NCBI GenBank assembly: GCA_037833965.1
Contig: AP031352.1
Location: 11,388,501 to 11,452,500 of the forward strand
Source of the DNA: Marchantia polymorpha subsp. ruderalis
Lineage: Eukaryota > Streptophyta > Marchantiopsida > Marchantiales > Marchantiaceae
Direction of reading: 5' to 3'
Length of the DNA stretch: 64,000 nucleotides
Shown here one piece after another: positions 11,212-24,486 of this stretch. Below the pieces are notes generated by a model. The model ran no database searches, had not been told where the DNA came from, and saw only the letters and a list, made by a program, of their open reading frames with translations. The translations under genes and the position numbers were made by a program. How positions within the stretch are numbered: position 1 is the stretch's first letter; every line of letters begins with the position of its first letter.

Positions 11212-13728
11212 AGTTGAGAATCATCGATGCAATTATGCAGGTTTCACTGCATCATGGGCAAAACTGGTGGGTATCACGTATATATAAAATTCTGATGAGT
11301 TGGATACCTATGCCTTATTGACTTATAGTTCTCCCCTTCCCTTCTTTTATAATTGAGATCTTATATGGAATAGAGGAGAGTGAGTGAGTGTCTGATCACC
11401 TGCAATAATACGCCACCTTCATCCTCCTTCATCTTGCTCCAAAGACAATCATGCTGAAATTTCCTTAGAGTTCAAATTTGGCGCAAATAGGAAACTGTCG
11501 AGATAAATACAAGCATAGTCAACAAAGGAGGTGGATGCTATGTACTCCACTGGCATCAAGAGTCGTAGGGAAAAATCAAATTAATTTGATGTCAAATTGA
11601 TTTCTCCCTAATTTACCACGTGGTAAATTCCTCAGAAAAACCTGTAATTACTTAGGTACATGAATCGTTGCTCATGTCATCTGTAATCAATCGACTCAAA
11701 GGATCCACTAGAACAAGCCTCCCTATTTAGACACAATAAGATTTTGATTTTACTCTTTAACTTCTATTTCGATATATCGCATTGCTCGATTCGTTTATCA
11801 TTTCTGCTGTACGTAAAGGTACACGACTTTGAGAATCCTCTAAGTTTAGGGACACACATGCTCCGATCAGAGACCGGGATGCGTGCATAGAACAGTGATT
11901 ACGAGGTGTCGAATTGCGCATGGCCTGAGCCTGAACCTCAGCAATTGTCTACGCTTGACACGACAGAGAACACTGACTGGGATTCTGGAGCTCACTTGAC
12001 GGCCACGTAAAACGAGCGAGGTCCTAGTTCACAGGACCTTGCTCGCAAACGGCGGTACAGGACATACGAATCATGCAATACATACTATTCCCAGGTCCAG
12101 CGTACCATGCGACTGATGCCAGTCATAAGCATCCAACATTGACAACAGTGTGCGAGTTTGAACGTGCATTGTCGAACTGCAGCCTTCATTCGTCCAGAAA
12201 CGAGAATCATGTCAGCCCGGTACCATTCTCCAACCGCTTGCCGCTACCACCATCACTTGCACCAGAACTGTTGTAGCTGCCCGATCAATCTGGGACCTGC
12301 AGATTCCACAACTGCAGCAGAGTAGTTCGTATCTAGCGCGTCTCGATGTCTGAAGCATAAATTTTGCATCTCTCACTGGAACTAAACTGCTCTGAACTTG
12401 TGCTGGTACTTGCTTCCAGTCCTAAAATCTACAGACTATCTTCTTCTCTGCTTTTAAAAGCTACCCAAATAAATATTTATAAATATATATGCTCTGAGAT
12501 CTAGTCCATGGTCCCCACAGCATCCGATTCACTTTTATACTGCGCGTTCATTGACCTCTCAAAGCACTGTCCACGTACACTGATTGCGGCTCGCAATAAC
12601 AGGCGACTGAGTACTCAAGATGCCAGTAATCACCGAATTAGATCGAACCGCGTCATGTACTTCACAATTTTACATCTCGTGGTCTTGCACGTATGTCGGC
12701 AAACACCGACATGTGAAAGAACTGGGCTTACAAGAAAAACTTTCGAGGCAGTATACTACCACCCGACTACTATACCTGCAATTATCATTATTCGTCCCGA
12801 AGACTTTCACTTGTACTCTGTCTGGATTCACAGGCTCTTAACTGGAGCAAGTGAAATGTTATTACATGGATGATCAAATTCATTTGTGTAACCACAATAA
12901 GGGAACCGGACAATAAGATGACAATGTTCGGGGTTTAGAACAGCTGTGTCCATTCCATAGCGACTGGCTCGTGAAGTGTGGAAACAAGGTCGCTTTTTGG
13001 TCAATCTCTGTTCAGGGAACCAAAGATAACATTATTATAACCTACGTCTAGTCCGATGGACAGGTGGATTGAAATGACCATTGAGCGAAAGATTCGATTT
13101 TCTGAACTTATACAGAACGTTTCGCAGATCAGCTGAACACGTGCGCAGAGTGTATTCCCACTCTCTGGGCATCACTCCCTCCAGTAGATCTAGAGTCTGG
13201 CAAGAAAAACAATATCAAGGTAAATCAGATCGCCGAAATTTCACTGCTTTCTAATAAGCCCGCTTGGTGCTTATCCTCTTCCCATCCACCTGCACTGCTG
13301 ATGAAGGCCGCAAGAGAAGAAATGCCAAGTGGAAGGGATCTAATGAAACACGCAATTTTGCAGTACAAGTCGTGATTGCTTCATGAAATGTACAGGCGGT
13401 TCATAGAACATCGATGAAAGCCGCCACGTCCGAACAGAAGACGAGAGCTGGCCCGTACTGGATGTAGCTTAGTCTTACTGTCGGCTCCGTGGGGGTGCTC
13501 CTGCAATGATCACTCAACAATTCTTCGTTGACTTCCGAAGCTTGAGCCTCTCGAGGGCTCAAATCTAGTCTAAACTCCTGCTGATCGCATTTGTAGCATT
13601 TTAAAGATAGGAGATCGACGTATACTTTAAGACCAGCTGCCTTCTGGGAATGAGTTCAGTCTTACTTACCCAGTGCACGTGTGGTCAGCTACTTTGGGAT
13701 CAGGTCCTCAGTTTGTTTTTCTGCAGAC
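11212..13728. other. Intergenic region upstream of the P450
   Basis: This holds 2.5 kb without a recognised gene. The short open frames here (for example 12508-12873) show no family motif. The last few hundred bases presumably contain the P450 promoter, but I could not mark a convincing TATA box. Confidence 0.4.
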
Positions 13729-16694
13729 ATGGCTGCGATTGTTCTCATAATCTGGACTCTTCTGATTTTGCTCATCACAACGGCTGTAAGAAAATTCAAC
13801 AACTGGTGGTATGAGCCGAATGAAAAGTCTCTTGCTGCTCCCCTTCCACCAGGTGATCTAGGCTGGCCAATATTTGGTCACATGTACAGCTTCTTGCGGG
13901 CATACACATCTTCCAATCCTAATGCGTTTACAGATTCCTACCTTGAGAAGTGAGATGCTTAACTCTATCTCCTCTATCTCTATTGCATGAAAGACTGGCA
14001 TTTAAGACATTTCACGTTTTATCATGCCAGAAAGAGATCGTTTTGGGGATCTGTGCAATGTTACTTAGTTTCATATCCTCATAAGTTCTGACATGCTTAA
14101 AATTTGCTCTCCTTGCTCAGATACGGAAAGTTGGGATTGTACAAAACACACCTCTTCAGCCAGCCAACGATATTGACGACGTCAAGCGATGCATACAAAT
14201 GGGTCACTGCCCACGGAGACCATTTTCTTCCAGGCTGGCCAGATTCCTTCAATATGCTATTCGGTTGTAACTCAATTTCACTTTTGGCTGGGGACAAGCA
14301 CAAGCGTATGAAGAGGCTTACGGGTCCATCTTTGCAAGGAACTGACACGCTAGCAAGGTTTGCACTGCAAATAGCCGAAGAAGACGTCAGAGAGCTTGAG
14401 ACCTGGGCCCGCGAGAAGGTGATCAACACCTATGATGCCGTAACCAAGGTGACATCAACTTCTGCTTCTCGTAATCTCTGAGGGTCCATCACTGTTAGTT
14501 TAAGGCACTTAGCTATTGCATTGGCCTTTCCTACTAGACCAAAAACCCCAGGAGCCGTTCGTACAAGTGGATTTAGAATGTGACTTTCGATCTTTTGAGC
14601 CACGCCCTGAATGGATTGTAGACAAGGAATATTTTTTAAAGCTACTGCATTTCCCTAAGCTTACGTGTAGGATTGAGCTGTCTTGATGTTCTCTTTGTCT
14701 TTGGATCCGGTTAAACCCTCAAGCTTGATCGAACTATCTGTATTGGATTCGCAGTTGATATTTGACAGGATGATGAAGATTCTAATCAGTTGCGAAGAAC
14801 GATCTGAGCTGGACGAAATTGCCAGGATTTTTTCCAAGTTTATACTCGCAGTACGAGCTATCCCGATTAATCTTCCGGGAACTGCACATCACAAAGGCCT
14901 CAAGGTAACTGCTGTACTTTATATTTTCAAAGTCATCTGATTTGAATTGGTTTCAGAGGCCTTTGAAAATGTACTGTCGCAATAGAATGCTTCGCTTGAA
15001 CAGTTTGGGATTGCCATGCGTCCAAACAAATGAAAATATGTCAGCACATTCACATAGATTCTTCTGAGAGATGTTTAGGAGTGGAACTTAACGATTCAAT
15101 TTCTGAACGACAGTCTTTTGAATGCTTGTTCTTAATTTGGCTAAGGTTATATTTCCAGGCACGGCAGAGGCTACGTGAGAAGCTGACACCAGTCATTTCT
15201 CGAAGACGAGCAGGTGAGCGTAAAGATGATGTTCTGCAACTGTGGATGGATCAATCTGATGACGATGGACAACCGATGACCGATGAAGAACTCCTGGATA
15301 TGATCGGAGGCTATATGATTGCTGGGCACACGGGCTCTGCTCTCAGTCTTACATGGTTCATGATTTTTATGAATGAGCATCCAGAAGTGCTCGAGAAAGT
15401 TCGGGTACAACATATAAACTCACTACTACTTGATGGTTTGTCTGCAATCAGTAAAGCTAGAGAACTAAGAAAGCAGCGGATCTTTCAGTGACACCTGTCT
15501 TAAGTTGTGATCAGTTCTGAAGTTGTGAAGTTGTGATCTCGTTAGGAGTTGATGAAAGCCTGGATTCACTCTAAATTTCTTTAATTTATGTGCAGGTGGA
15601 AGCTCAAGAAGTCCGGAACACAAAACCCCCCGGAGAACCGCTGAGCTATTTCGACACCCGGAGGTTGAAGTATCTTCGTCATGTAAAGCTCCACCATCTT
15701 GCCTTGTCGGTTGATTTGCCATCTCGATCTCTCTTGATGCCAACTAGGGTGATATAGGAATCCTAGAGAAATCATCCCGACAACTAGAATCAAACGCAAT
15801 CTGGAACTCGCACATGTCTCCTTTAGATCAGACAAATATGCCGGCCAACCTCCGAAATGAATGTCTTCGGTTGAACTGAGTATCGTCTGCCTAAAGGGGT
15901 GTAGGTACATGACGAAATTCTGCGCATTGTGAATATTGCACCTTTCACCTTCCGAAAGGTGAAAGAAACGAGCACTATCAATGGCAAGTCTCTTACCTCG
16001 TCCGTTCATAGTCGGAACAAAATCGATGAGAACTGAAACTGATGGATGGAGAGATCATTGCAACTTCGAGCGATCTCATCAGTTACGTGAGTTGTGAATC
16101 TACAAAGTTCCTTAACAGCTAATTCGGCCACAGGTTTCACCATCCCGAAAGGTTGGAGAGTGCAGCTGATGTCTCGAGCTATTCATTACGACCCCGACAT
16201 TTACGCCAATCCATATGTCTTCAAACCAGATCGATGGATTGTGAGCCCCAAACTGAAGCACTCTAGCTCTTCTTATTCTGTGCATTCCTTAGAGCGGCGA
16301 ATTGCCAACAGCAATGTCAGGGTCATCATCAGTATCCACTGTCGTTGCATTGCAGGGTCGACTTCTCAAGCCAGGACAGTTCGCTGCTTTCGGTGAAGGT
16401 CAGAGGGCATGTCCTGGCCAGCAGTTCGCAAGACTCAACGTTGTTATCATTGCCTACTACTTAGCTTTGGATTACAAGTGAGCCTGTCTACTCTCTCGAA
16501 CCCCGAATATCTATCTCCTTCTGAATTTCCATTCATCAGTGTTCCATCAGAGAGATCTCAGGAGCTCATTTTCGGTGTCAAATTTCTGTCACAGGTGGGA
16601 GCCTCTCAAATCAACGTACAAAACCAAATTTCTCCCCCATCCGCATCCGACATGCGGGTACCCTGTAAAATTCACTCGTCGTGTGTGCAGCTAA
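13729..16694 (+). CDS. Cytochrome P450, CYP85 clan, CYP88 / ent-kaurenoic acid oxidase-like
   Basis: Nine exons in phase: 13729-13949, 14121-14448, 14755-14904, 15159-15404, 15596-15682, 15905-15983, 16134-16240, 16356-16477, 16595-16694 (479 residues). An N-terminal membrane anchor (IVLIIWTLLILLITTAV) precedes a proline hinge, LPPGDLGWPIFGHMYSFLRA, a run characteristic of CYP88. The K-helix ExxR is EILR in exon 6, the PERF-type block is FKPDRW, and the heme loop is FGEGQRACPG with the cysteine thiolate. Exon 6 ends with the non-canonical donor GCAAGT; the resulting GC-AG intron restores INGFTIPKGW. The I-helix reads AGHTGS where the family has an acid-alcohol pair (AGHES or AGxDT), so normal oxygen activation is in doubt. 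Known relatives oxidise ent-kaurenoic acid at the ER. Substrate here is inferred from similarity only. Confidence 0.9.
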
Positions 16695-19342
16695 ATTCAA
16701 TGTCATGCACTTCCTTCTAGAAGTAGATAGAAATCTTAGAAAGCTTCTTCGCTGCATAGTGGACAAGCTTGATATCCTGTGGATAGAGTCTACGTGTACA
16801 TTAGTCAGTCTTAGGTGGCGTGTCACTGATTATCTTCTCCTAAGAGCCCTTGGTGAATGATGTTTTGCGGGCTTCCAGACGACTATAATCTAGCGGTGTG
16901 TGATGTATTTCGGTACATTGACAAAGTTCTCGTACTAGGTACCATCTCTCCTTCGTCGATTGTTGTCAGGTTTCCTGACTTACAAGTGCTCTATGATTCA
17001 TTTCCCGATTCATTTTAAGTGTCTGCCATCGAGAATGACAGTCAAGTGTTTATATATAATCTTCTTTCTAAGACTCACAAAAAGCTCTTGCCACGTGTTT
17101 CTTTGGTACGTTTGCTGCTAGCATGGTGAAGAACGTTCGCCTATTTGTGGCTTACAAAATAACCAGAACATCTCAGTACATGTCTCCAAGATTTTTAAAT
17201 TTGAACATTATATGTCTGAATATGTTGTGACATTAGAGGAAAGAGGAGTAGCTGAATATCGATCTTGTTGCGCGTGCTTCGTTCCTATGCCTTCAGATGT
17301 GCACAGCTCCAAATTTTCACAATAGTTTAGCGTACTATCGGAGGAAATGTTAGTTCAAAAATTCAGCACTCATGCAAACAACCGACGGCCAGTGAATAAA
17401 ATGTTCTAAATTTCTGATTAATTCTCCAAAGTTTAACATTTCAAATTTCTCAAAGATTTGATATATGAACAACTGATTCATATCTGCATTGTTTGACATA
17501 AATAATAAATTATTAGCCTTAAAAATATTTGTAGGGATCTGAATCCCAATCACTTACAGAAAATCACAGTCCACACACCATACAAACACAAGCATTTGTT
17601 GGCGAGATTTAGGTTAAAAGCCTACTCCTCGCGAATTCCTCAATTAAATCAGTTCGAGTATGTATATCCAAGATCAGACCTTCAGACTTGAACTTCCTAC
17701 CGTCATTACAAGGTTTCAGTCATCGAGAACTACACATAGAAAAATCACTCCTGTTCCCGAGCAAGACTACCACTTCCTCACTGATGATTCCCACTCTCTA
17801 TGTGTTTTTCCGTTTTCACTCTCTACCATTCTTGAAATCCTTATCACTGTAATGCACTGCCTTAATTAGCTAACTGACCTTATATCATCCTTGACTTATA
17901 ACGTTAATAAATCAAAATGAATCAAAGCCATCAATTCCTAGGCAGTCCATAAGATATTGAGTCATCACCAAACTATTATTACATTACAAATACTCTAAAA
18001 GAGAAAATGACATGCAACGGAACCTAATATCTCACAATATTCATTCCCATATCATATTTCTTTATGACTTTAATACAAATGGTAGTCGTCCGTGCACGAC
18101 ACAATCCACTGTACTTTTGAAGAACTAGTGACTTCTTCTGGAATGTATCCAGCTGTAAAACTCTTAACTTGATCCTGCTACAAGATTCCACAGCAGAAGG
18201 AGCGCCGAATGAATAGACACAACGGAAACATAGGAGAGCTTTAAACAGTGACGATGGGATTTGTTTCCAGGTGTTTTTCGGATGGCAAAGAAGCAAACGG
18301 GATCACCTTGAGTGCTTTAGCTGGGGGTTTGACTTCACCATGCATGCGACATCCGACAGATTTCCATTATCTATTAGGCGAAGAGAGTTCCAGGACTTTG
18401 CCCAAAATTTAAGGCTCTGAGGCATGTGAGAGAATACCATCTGCTTGTTGGATGCAAACTTAGTTCTCTCATTCCAGAAATATTGTAGAGTGTGAGATCT
18501 TTGGGCCATGCCCTTTGTGAAACCGATGATCGCAATCAGAACCGATTACTAAGACATGTCATGATTGCAATCTGCTGGCATTCTCATACTCTTGCTTGAT
18601 ATATATTATCGATATGCATGGGTCGAGAAACTGTACGTTCATGTGCTTCGCCATCTGCTGAGCTCTGAAAGGAATGGTCAACAGCAAAGTGTGTCAACAG
18701 ATGGGATTGACAGAAAACTGAGGTATCCGATCTTAGCTGAGCTCAACTGTCCCATATTCCGTAACAACAAAATCAAAATCTTCGTCATGCTTTTGAACTT
18801 CTCAGGAAGTTTCCGTTGTCGTCGAGGTCCTTCATAGGACTAGGTATGAGAAAGTGACCCATTTGGGCCGATCAACAATTAAGTGAATCATGGTTTTCAA
18901 ACACTAGTCAATGTTGACTGTACTGTTTGATGTCACAAAAAATACACCATTGGGGAACAACATCTGCTTGATGTAATTAAACACAATTGAACACTGAATT
19001 GAATTTTTTAAAGACAGATAAGAATAGCCCTGTTTAAAATCGATCGAAGCATGTGAGTCCAAATGAAAGCATCTTAGCTAATATCCCTCTGTGTCTGCCC
19101 AAGGGCAACCCACTGTGCTTCACAATTTGATCCAAAGACAGATGCATTGAAAACATCCAATTTGATCTCAACACAGCGTTACCAGACACTCAGATCTGTA
19201 AATCAGGATGTCAAAACGGCTGAAGCAACTCATTCTGGCTGAGATATCTTTCAGCAATAGCATCTCAGACTCCGATCTCTATTCTTTGTCACATCTCTTG
19301 GGACTGATTTGCGTCAATATATCGTAAAATTTGATAAACAGC
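16695..19342. other. Intergenic region, no gene recognised
   Basis: This lies between the P450 and the thaumatin-like gene. Short open frames on both strands lack recognisable motifs, and no RNA gene was seen. Confidence 0.4.
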
Positions 19343-20645
19343 ATGGCCACTTCAAGCTTAGCACTAAGATTTTTCTTTCTCCATATGATATACGGAGGAA
19401 TCGTCAACGGTGAGATTGCCATCAAGACCCTCTTCCTTTTCCTTCAGATCATCGTGTATGTGTGTACAATCAGTGAGAGTGCCCAAGACTTGGCATACCG
19501 CAGATGCATACGGCTCTTTGGCAGGGAATTGAACTGCGAATGACGTCCCCAGTAACATCCACGGCGTGACTCATTTTGCCCATGCAGGTTGTGTGATCAC
19601 AATCGGTAACAACTGCAACGATAGCGTCACAGCATGTTCTCAAAGCGGACAACAAGACATTATTCAATTCAATCTGAGCGCGGGAACCTCACAATTTATC
19701 GATCTGGGCACGGTTTGTAGCTGGCCATCTGCTGTTGTGTATGCCTCCGTCACGGGACAGTGTGCAGTTACAGGGACTCCTAACGCGGCCACGGATAGAA
19801 ACTTAGCCAACTTAGCTGAGTTCACAATCCCTGGCACTAGCAATCAAGACTTTTACGACCTGAGCAACGTTGTGAGTATTTCTTTCCTTTCCGATAGGCT
19901 GGATCGCGTTGGATTGAGTTCTTAGTTCTTTAGATCTTCCGATGGGGATGAATATCGGAAACAACTATAATGCATCTGAATTTGCATATGTGATAAGGTT
20001 CGATGGCAGTGCAGTCATCTCTTGTTCTCATCAGTGCGGATCTCTTTTTGTATGAGTATATGAGCCATGTGAACAGATCTACATAGAACTGAATTCTGTG
20101 CCGCAATCTCAGAAACTTGAATCTACTGTCATTCAACGAGAAACAGAAGCTAAATGCATACATCAAAACTTCTTATCACTGATCGTATTCATCATTTGTT
20201 GCTTGAACTCCCTGCAGAATGCTTATACCATACCCATGTCTATCCGTGCACCCACAGGCTGTCCTTCCATAAACTGTTCCATCAGCGACATCAGGTAAAC
20301 TCGTATCTTTTGATCAATCTCAAAGTTCCAGAACATGCTGAAGTGCATAGCTCATTCAGCAACCGGCTTGTTGGTACAATCACGACAACTATTCTTTTGA
20401 ATCATGGAACTTACTGTTTTTTAAAAAACAGATCTTTCTGTCAGCCCAACAACGTTCTACACACTGAAGTCAATGGTGCCCTCTCTTGCGTCAACACCGA
20501 TGGAACTGCCGGACTGGGACCTACAAATGGCACAATGCAGTTCAAAACTGCATGTCCTGAAGCTTACAGCTACAACTTTGATGATGCAAACTCTACCTTC
20601 ACATGTCCAACAGGCTCCGACTATGAAGTCGTCTTTTGTCCCTGA
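19343..20645 (+). CDS. Thaumatin-like protein (PR-5 family), secreted
   Basis: Four exons in phase: 19343-19409, 19588-19871, 20218-20294, 20432-20645 (213 residues). Exon 1 encodes almost exactly a signal peptide ([19 protein letters not shown]). The mature part carries the family blocks in order: an EFTIPG-like strand, [16 protein letters not shown] (family YDxSxVxGxNxP), a cysteine-rich middle, and the diagnostic C-terminus [15 protein letters not shown] followed by [16 protein letters not shown]. The mature protein has about 12 cysteines rather than the usual 16, and the normal N-terminal NxCxxTVWPG strand is replaced by [13 protein letters not shown]. Plant relatives are apoplastic and antifungal, and some bind or cleave beta-1,3-glucan. 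Function here is inferred. Confidence 0.85.
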
Positions 20646-21464
20646 CACTTGTTGAGCTTTGCACTCTACTGTTTTGAAATCTGTACATTTGTGTGAAAAG
20701 GTGAGATTGAATACCATATTTGTTCTTGCATATATGAGGGCAGGTGAGTTTTCTTAAGTGTAGTGGTCAGAGAGACTGGAATAAATTTTTGCAGAAGTAT
20801 TTTCAACGATTATACAACCTGTCGGACGTGATTTCTATCCATCGAGTGTGCACAACTGATGTCATGGCCGGTGATGATTAAGATCACGATGCAGAGTGTG
20901 ATCTTGGTATCTTCATAGCGTGAGGACGAGGTGAGCGTCTGTTACAGACAGTTTATTTCAGGTCATCTGAAAACAATTGCATTGGCTAGTATGGGCTGGA
21001 TTTGACATCTGTATCCTTGTACCGAATTGACTCCCACTTGAGAATCTAGGACCTACGCCAATTCCGAATTCACTCGAGGTTTTATGCTTCCTTAATTACT
21101 CTGCACTGATATGTCCGCATGGCGCACCGTATGAAAACATGAAAACAGAGATAAATACAAACGAAAGTGAATGGATGAAAGATTAGATGGTAAATGTTCT
21201 CATTTCATTCTTCCTAATGACAAGATGCGTAGAGTCCCACTGTCATCCCGACTACTCAGGGAATGCCATAAAATTAATTTCAGGAGGAGAAAATCCAATC
21301 TAGAAAACGTATAGAAAAATCATTACCTTTTCTACATATTGTTCCGGTTATTGCACAACATGAAGTTACAATACACTATACGTTAAAGAACAATAATCAC
21401 ATAGGTAAAGAAACAAGTTCTCACTTGTATGTTATGGCGTTGTCTTAAAATCTAAAATCAACTG

Positions 21465-21930
21465 TCCAATCTTCCAGATGCAGGAATGCCAAAGTGCCCA
21501 AACATCAAAGAGACCAAGCGAGGGATGTCAAACTGATTAACACTCGAAGTGACCAAGGAGAAAAATATCCAAGACGCCCAAGTGTTGAAGAGACAAATCA
21601 CGAAAGTGCCGAAATACCAAAGTGCTTCCTGAAATGCCAAGCACGTGGAGGTGCTAAAAAGCCAAAGTGTTGAAGAGTAGAAATGTGAGACGCCGAATTG
21701 CCGAGACTCCAAAGTGTTGAAGCGCCAAAACATGAAAGTGCAGAGCTGCAGAAGAACGATGACAGCTGACACGCTGAAGAGCCAAAGCACCGAAATAATC
21801 AAATGCCACTACTAATGTGGAAACTGCAAGAGATCAAGGAGCCAAAATGTCGAAGTACAAAGGAACATATGCTGCGGAAGCAATGAAGAACATAAACTGC
21901 CGAAGCACCGATCAGCCGAAACGCAGAGTA
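21465..21930. repeat. Degenerate short-period repeat (GCCAAAGTG-like)
   Basis: Variants of GCCAAAGTG, GCCGAAGTG and GTTGAAGAG recur every 9 to 20 bases across roughly 450 bp, for example TGCCAAAGTGCCC, AGTGCCGAAATACCAAAGTG and GAGCCAAAGCACCGAAA. No single unit length holds, so this is a decayed minisatellite or an expanded simple motif. The opposite strand gives an apparent 114-codon frame rich in leucine, phenylalanine and tryptophan, which is an artefact of the repeat. Confidence 0.6.
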
Positions 21931-24452
21931 TGAGGAAGATCTCCAATTGTAAACGGTGGTAGTCACAAGAGAGATGTTGAATTATAGAAAGTAGCAGTTA
22001 GAAGAGTGGTGGCGGTACAGTACATACAGATTTTCAAGGGAGAAAACAGGTGCGAGCTATCAGGGGGAGAGCCTGCGTCACGGATTGCAGTGGAGAGAGA
22101 GAAGTTGGAGCCAATTCGGAAGGAATAAATTGCTGAACGAGGGGTGAGTTGAATTCATCGTTGAGAGTAGGAACAGCTTTTCAACACGAAGATGAGTCTA
22201 GTAGAAGTGGGTCTTCGGTTCATGACACAGTTTGGAAGATAATCAACGAGGTAGTTTACACCACAAAGTTGGATCTTAATAATTTTAAACGTTCTAAGCA
22301 GAAGAGTAAAATTTGAATAAAAAATCTTGGTTTCAATATGTTGTGACATTTTTAAAAAGCGTATATAATCATGTTTATATACCCAATTTATTTCTATATT
22401 AACTTCTAAGATAATTTTCAACTGCAATATGATGATCAAACTCAACCCCTTACGCTTGTTGGAAGAACACCATTGATTTAGCTCAATCTACCTCTCAAAG
22501 ATTCGGAACGCCTGTCTTGATCATCCGTGTAATCCTTGCCTCTGAATGCAAAATAGCAACTCAGGCATAAGAAATACCTTTCGAATCTATCATATTTTTT
22601 GTTTACCACACACATCTTCACAAACCTTAGAATACACGTAATTTCATCTTCAATCATGAAACAAACCTTCATTTGGCTCTAATTTTCTTACGTAATAAGT
22701 TTTCTAATCTGATTTCAAAAGTAAGCAAAGATTCATACCTGTACGAACTTGCTGACCTTTGAGGGGATATATTTTGCATGAATGTAGAGATGAAAGCTAA
22801 ATGAGTTTTTCGAAAGTAGAAAGGATAGTGTATGAATCTGAAGTTCTTGTTCATACATACGTAGGGATATAATTATATGTATATGTATATATATGTCCTC
22901 AAGGAAATTATCAACAAGAAGGAATGCTTCTTGCACAAGAAATAGAAGAAACGAATGTTAAAGGTATGAGTAGTGATCTACTAAGAATCAAGGTTGATCT
23001 AGGAATAAAAGTTAACTAATAAACAAGCTTTCAAGTCAATGGACAATGCAAGCGATTCCTAAGATTATCAGAAACAAATATTCAAGACTAAAAAATGCAG
23101 AGAGCCCATGCCTGCACATTGACGAGAAATTGTGCTTGACATCAAGGAGATGCAGCTAAGATTTGACGCTTTTGGAAGAGGGAGATTGAGCTGCAATCAA
23201 ATGTTCATCATGATAATCCTCGGATAGGGCGATCTGTGAAGGCAACAGTAAGAGAATCAAAAATAACATTATCATATTCTCTTAGCTGACGGTTGGTGGT
23301 AGGAATCAGCATCGGAATGCTGTTAAGATATGTAATTAATAGACCACCTAAAGCATGATTTGCTGCACTGGGGAGGACTTGGGAGGACTTTGGAGGACCT
23401 ACTGGCAAATAAGCTCAACGGACTCAGAGAATGGAGATACCATCTCTCACTCTTTGTATGATTAAGTGTATCATTTATTCTGTTTGGCATTGAATGTGAG
23501 TTATACGTTCCAAGTTGAATTTGTGTCTGATAAAGACCAGGAACCAATCTGTGTGCTCTAAGATTAAAATAAAGTCCATGGACGAATTATAAAGATTCAG
23601 ATGTAGACTCCTCTATATAAGTTGTACATTAAAATATAATAACCCAAATTACTACTTGCCAGAGAAGTGGTCTCTATCTGTCTGTCAAGCTATACTTTCT
23701 TATTTTGTGATGTGGCTGATGAATCTAGTCCTTGGTGTGCAAGATTAAAAACAACTTTCCAATATCTTCCAGCATCGCGTTATCTATGGGGCCATAAGAA
23801 GATCAAACACAGTGGACACTTTGCAGTTCTTTCACCTGCCAGAGTCGTAGGCGAAACCCAAGAAATGAAAGATTCGATTGGAAGAAATCTGCTTGTCAAA
23901 TGACTCTCTCCTCTAGCTCGTTACCCAGCAGCATCAAACGTTTATTACAGTTCAGTTAGACGTGGATACAAGAGGTTATAAGCTTCGATGATTCACTCTT
24001 CTAACTCCGATGTTATTCCCACCATATCTTGACATCACTGAAGTAGCTGGACACGGTGATATCATAGCCGATCTGAAAGCTGAAAGATATTCGATGCACA
24101 TTTAAAATTTAAGACGCAAAATCTTCAACCGTGACCTCTATTTTAAATGCCCGCATGTCAATAGATGATTTTTTGAAGTGTCCCAAGTTTCAAATGTCTC
24201 ATAAGTTTGCCTGGTTAAGAACTCTTGTGAGCACAACTGACAAGTTTTCTTCCCCACCTTCTGCCTTCTTACATAACGCTGGTGTCGATCAGGTCTTCTT
24301 TCAGCGTCCCTCGCCCAGCAGGTGTAGAACTTCTTCAAACCATGTCTTACTTGTGATTCATACGACTATTGAAGTGTAACGAGATGCAGGCAGCGGGTGC
24401 TTTTATGCTCTAAATCTTCAAAGGATTAGACGTGGCGTGGTTGATCTCAAAG

Positions 24453-24486
24453 ATTATTATACTTGACCAAGGTCAAGTATAATAAT
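24453..24486. repeat. 34-bp palindrome with paired W-box cores
   Basis: ATTATTATACTTGACC is followed by AA and its exact reverse complement. Each arm contains TTGACC, a plant WRKY-type W-box core (TTGAC[C/T]), in inverted orientation. It lies in a gene-poor stretch, so a regulatory role is speculative. Confidence 0.75.

Noticed and set aside
21458-21802. Minus-strand 114-codon open frame
   Set aside because: It is the translation of the degenerate GCCAAAGTG-type repeat.
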